From: an uncultured Mailhella sp.
Lineage (GTDB): Bacteria; Desulfobacterota; Desulfovibrionia; Desulfovibrionales; Desulfovibrionaceae
Direction of reading: 5' to 3'
DNA: 54,330 bases
Assembly: GCA_944322695.1 (NCBI GenBank)
Contig: CALUPQ010000188.1
Span: 1 to 54,330, forward strand
In this document: in pieces, positions 53,496 to 54,330 of the stretch
Numbering within the stretch: position 1 is the first letter of the stretch
Layout: each line of letters starts with the position of its first letter
The notes under the pieces: model-generated
Seen by the model: only the letters and a program-made list of their open reading frames with translations
Databases searched by the model: none
What the model was told of the DNA's origin: nothing
Position numbers and translations under genes: made by a program

Positions 53496-54193
53496 TCCCC
53501 TGTTTCAGAATCCGGACCGGTCGTATCTGGCCTCCTGACATAAAGAACGCCGGTCCGCAAAAGGCGGAGTCGTACCCGGCTCCGCCTTTCCCGTATTCTG
53601 CGGCATGAGGTCAAAACCGGCAGGGCATCGGACTTCCGACAAAAAACGAGTCGGACTTCCTCCGGATAAAAACTATCGGCATCGAAGAAAAAGCGGCTTC
53701 TGCTGTACTTCTGACCTGCCATCCCGATACGGAAGCCGCGGCCGAATGCCGAACAGACGGAGGTGAACACCACTCCCGTGACGGCGACGCCCCGCTGCAT
53801 TCCGGGCCATCGCAGCGTTCTGTCTGCAGGAACGGAAAGAGGTCGGCGTGTGCCGGAAAGACGCTTGCGAACCTCGTGCAGCTTGCTCTGACATACGGTT
53901 TCAACGTGCGCGGAAACGGCGGACGAACGAAAGCCATCTGCCTCGTTCTCATGTTCTTCCTTTACGATGACATGCTGCACATGAAGATAGGCTGCCCGAG
54001 GCAGGAGCCTACCCGAATTTTCTGTTCAAAGAAGACGAAGAGACGCTGCTTGAAATCCTGCGTTTCAGCCTTTCTCAGGCTCGAAGGTTTCGGGCATGAC
54101 GCCGGACATGTCGAACGACTGCATGAGAGGCTGAAGACCGCGGCCGAAAACATCCCGACTCCTGCAAGGTACGGAACATCCATCGCATGAGAT
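53496..54193. other. Region after the esterase gene without a supported gene
   Basis: About 700 bp. After the terminator at 53559-53592, one plus-strand frame is free of stops from 53609 to 54190 (about 193 codons) but has no ATG with a ribosome site before 53876 (GTG), and its product matches nothing I know. Either it is chance or a decayed gene. No RNA gene is seen before the terminator at 54194. Confidence 0.4.
53559..53592 (+). terminator. Terminator of the carboxylesterase gene
   Basis: A 10-bp stem (53560-53569 with 53580-53589) with a 10-base loop and ending in CTTTCCC, 64 bp after the stop. Confidence 0.65.
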
Positions 54194-54226
54194 AAAAAAA
54201 GGTCTGCGTTTTACCGCAGACCTTTT
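54194..54226 (-). terminator. Terminator downstream of the tRNA-Ala fragment
   Basis: An 8-bp stem (54201-54208 with 54215-54222), extended by AAAA/TTTT, followed on the minus strand by a T7 run. It sits 8 bp beyond the CCA end of the fragment, just as a terminator follows the intact tRNA at 5701-5731, but its sequence differs. Confidence 0.85.
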
Positions 54227-54227
54227 C

Positions 54228-54280
54228 AAATTCTGGTGGAGATGAAGAGAATTGAACTCTTGGCCTCTTGAATGCCATTC
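54228..54280 (-). repeat. 53-bp repeat, copy 2: partial tRNA-Ala(GGC), probable attachment site
   Basis: Identical over 53 bp to 5732-5784: the tRNA from inside the anticodon arm to the CCA end, plus 6 bp. The 5' half of the tRNA is missing; from 54281 the sequence is unrelated and AT-rich. This is the typical look of an att site left where an integrative element recombined into the 3' half of a tRNA gene. The element would lie to the right, outside the window. Confidence 0.8.
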
Positions 54281-54330
54281 CCTCTTTTCGTCTCTTTTTC
54301 CATACCGCCTTATTTTGTTTTATATATAAT
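54281..54330. other. AT-rich sequence beyond the attachment site
   Basis: The last 50 bp have no homology to the tRNA 5' half and end in a run of A and T bases, unlike the GC-rich window. It is consistent with the edge of an integrated element; nothing more can be said from so short a piece. Confidence 0.4.

Noticed and set aside
53216-53980. A 254-codon minus-strand frame overlapping the esterase 3' end
   Set aside because: It overlaps a well-supported gene by about 280 bp, has an Arg/Ser-rich product and no ribosome site.

Overview
The window is about 54 kb of high-GC Gram-negative DNA. Kdo transferase, KdsC and the LptA/B/C export proteins show an LPS outer membrane. A Desulfovibrio-type hybrid-cluster protein (CX2CX8CX5C), an AprA-like flavoprotein and the tatBC-hisB-lipoprotein-hisA arrangement point to an anaerobic, sulfidogenic-type member of the Desulfovibrionaceae (Bilophila/Mailhella/Desulfovibrio-like). 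That placement is inference from gene content, not a database match.

Layout. 1-3590: overlapping tatB-tatC-hisB-lipoprotein-hisA operon closed by a strong terminator. 4129-6580 (minus): EamA permease, B3/B4-domain protein, an intact tRNA-Ala(GGC), a DarP-like protein and an unknown partner. 6780-10518 (plus): unknown Cys-motif protein, DgkA, an RlmI-like methyltransferase and a class V aminotransferase. 11365-13083: CoA-disulfide-reductase/rhodanese fusion with its own promoter. 13212-18472: waaA, a broken phage-type integrase, galE, a small lipoprotein and a Wza-like export protein. 18823-22513: glycosyltransferase (minus) diverging from kdsC-lptC-lptA-lptB. 22553-27436 (minus): DUF721 protein, Hcp with a CRP/FNR-like operator, CYTH protein, ribosomal protein S1. 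27648-39678: RluC/D-type pseudouridine synthase, the alpha-2-macroglobulin/PBP1C pair, and dnaX-ybaB.

The accessory-looking part is 39996-53495: a LysR regulator diverging from a TAXI-type TRAP transporter operon that continues into an AprA-like FAD enzyme and a GltD-like NAD(P)H oxidoreductase carrying a two-cluster ferredoxin tail. An SLC13 transporter, serS and a Tat-exported carboxylesterase follow. The TRAP operon and the SLC13 gene are preceded by the same inverted repeat at the same distance from a -35 box, which suggests one regulon built around uptake and redox conversion of an unidentified organic anion. This is the best candidate for an undescribed system in the window.

At the right edge, a 53-bp exact copy of the 3' part of tRNA-Ala(GGC) with its own terminator is joined to unrelated AT-rich DNA. 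This is the signature of an integrative-element attachment site, so a genomic island probably begins at about 54281 and runs beyond the window.
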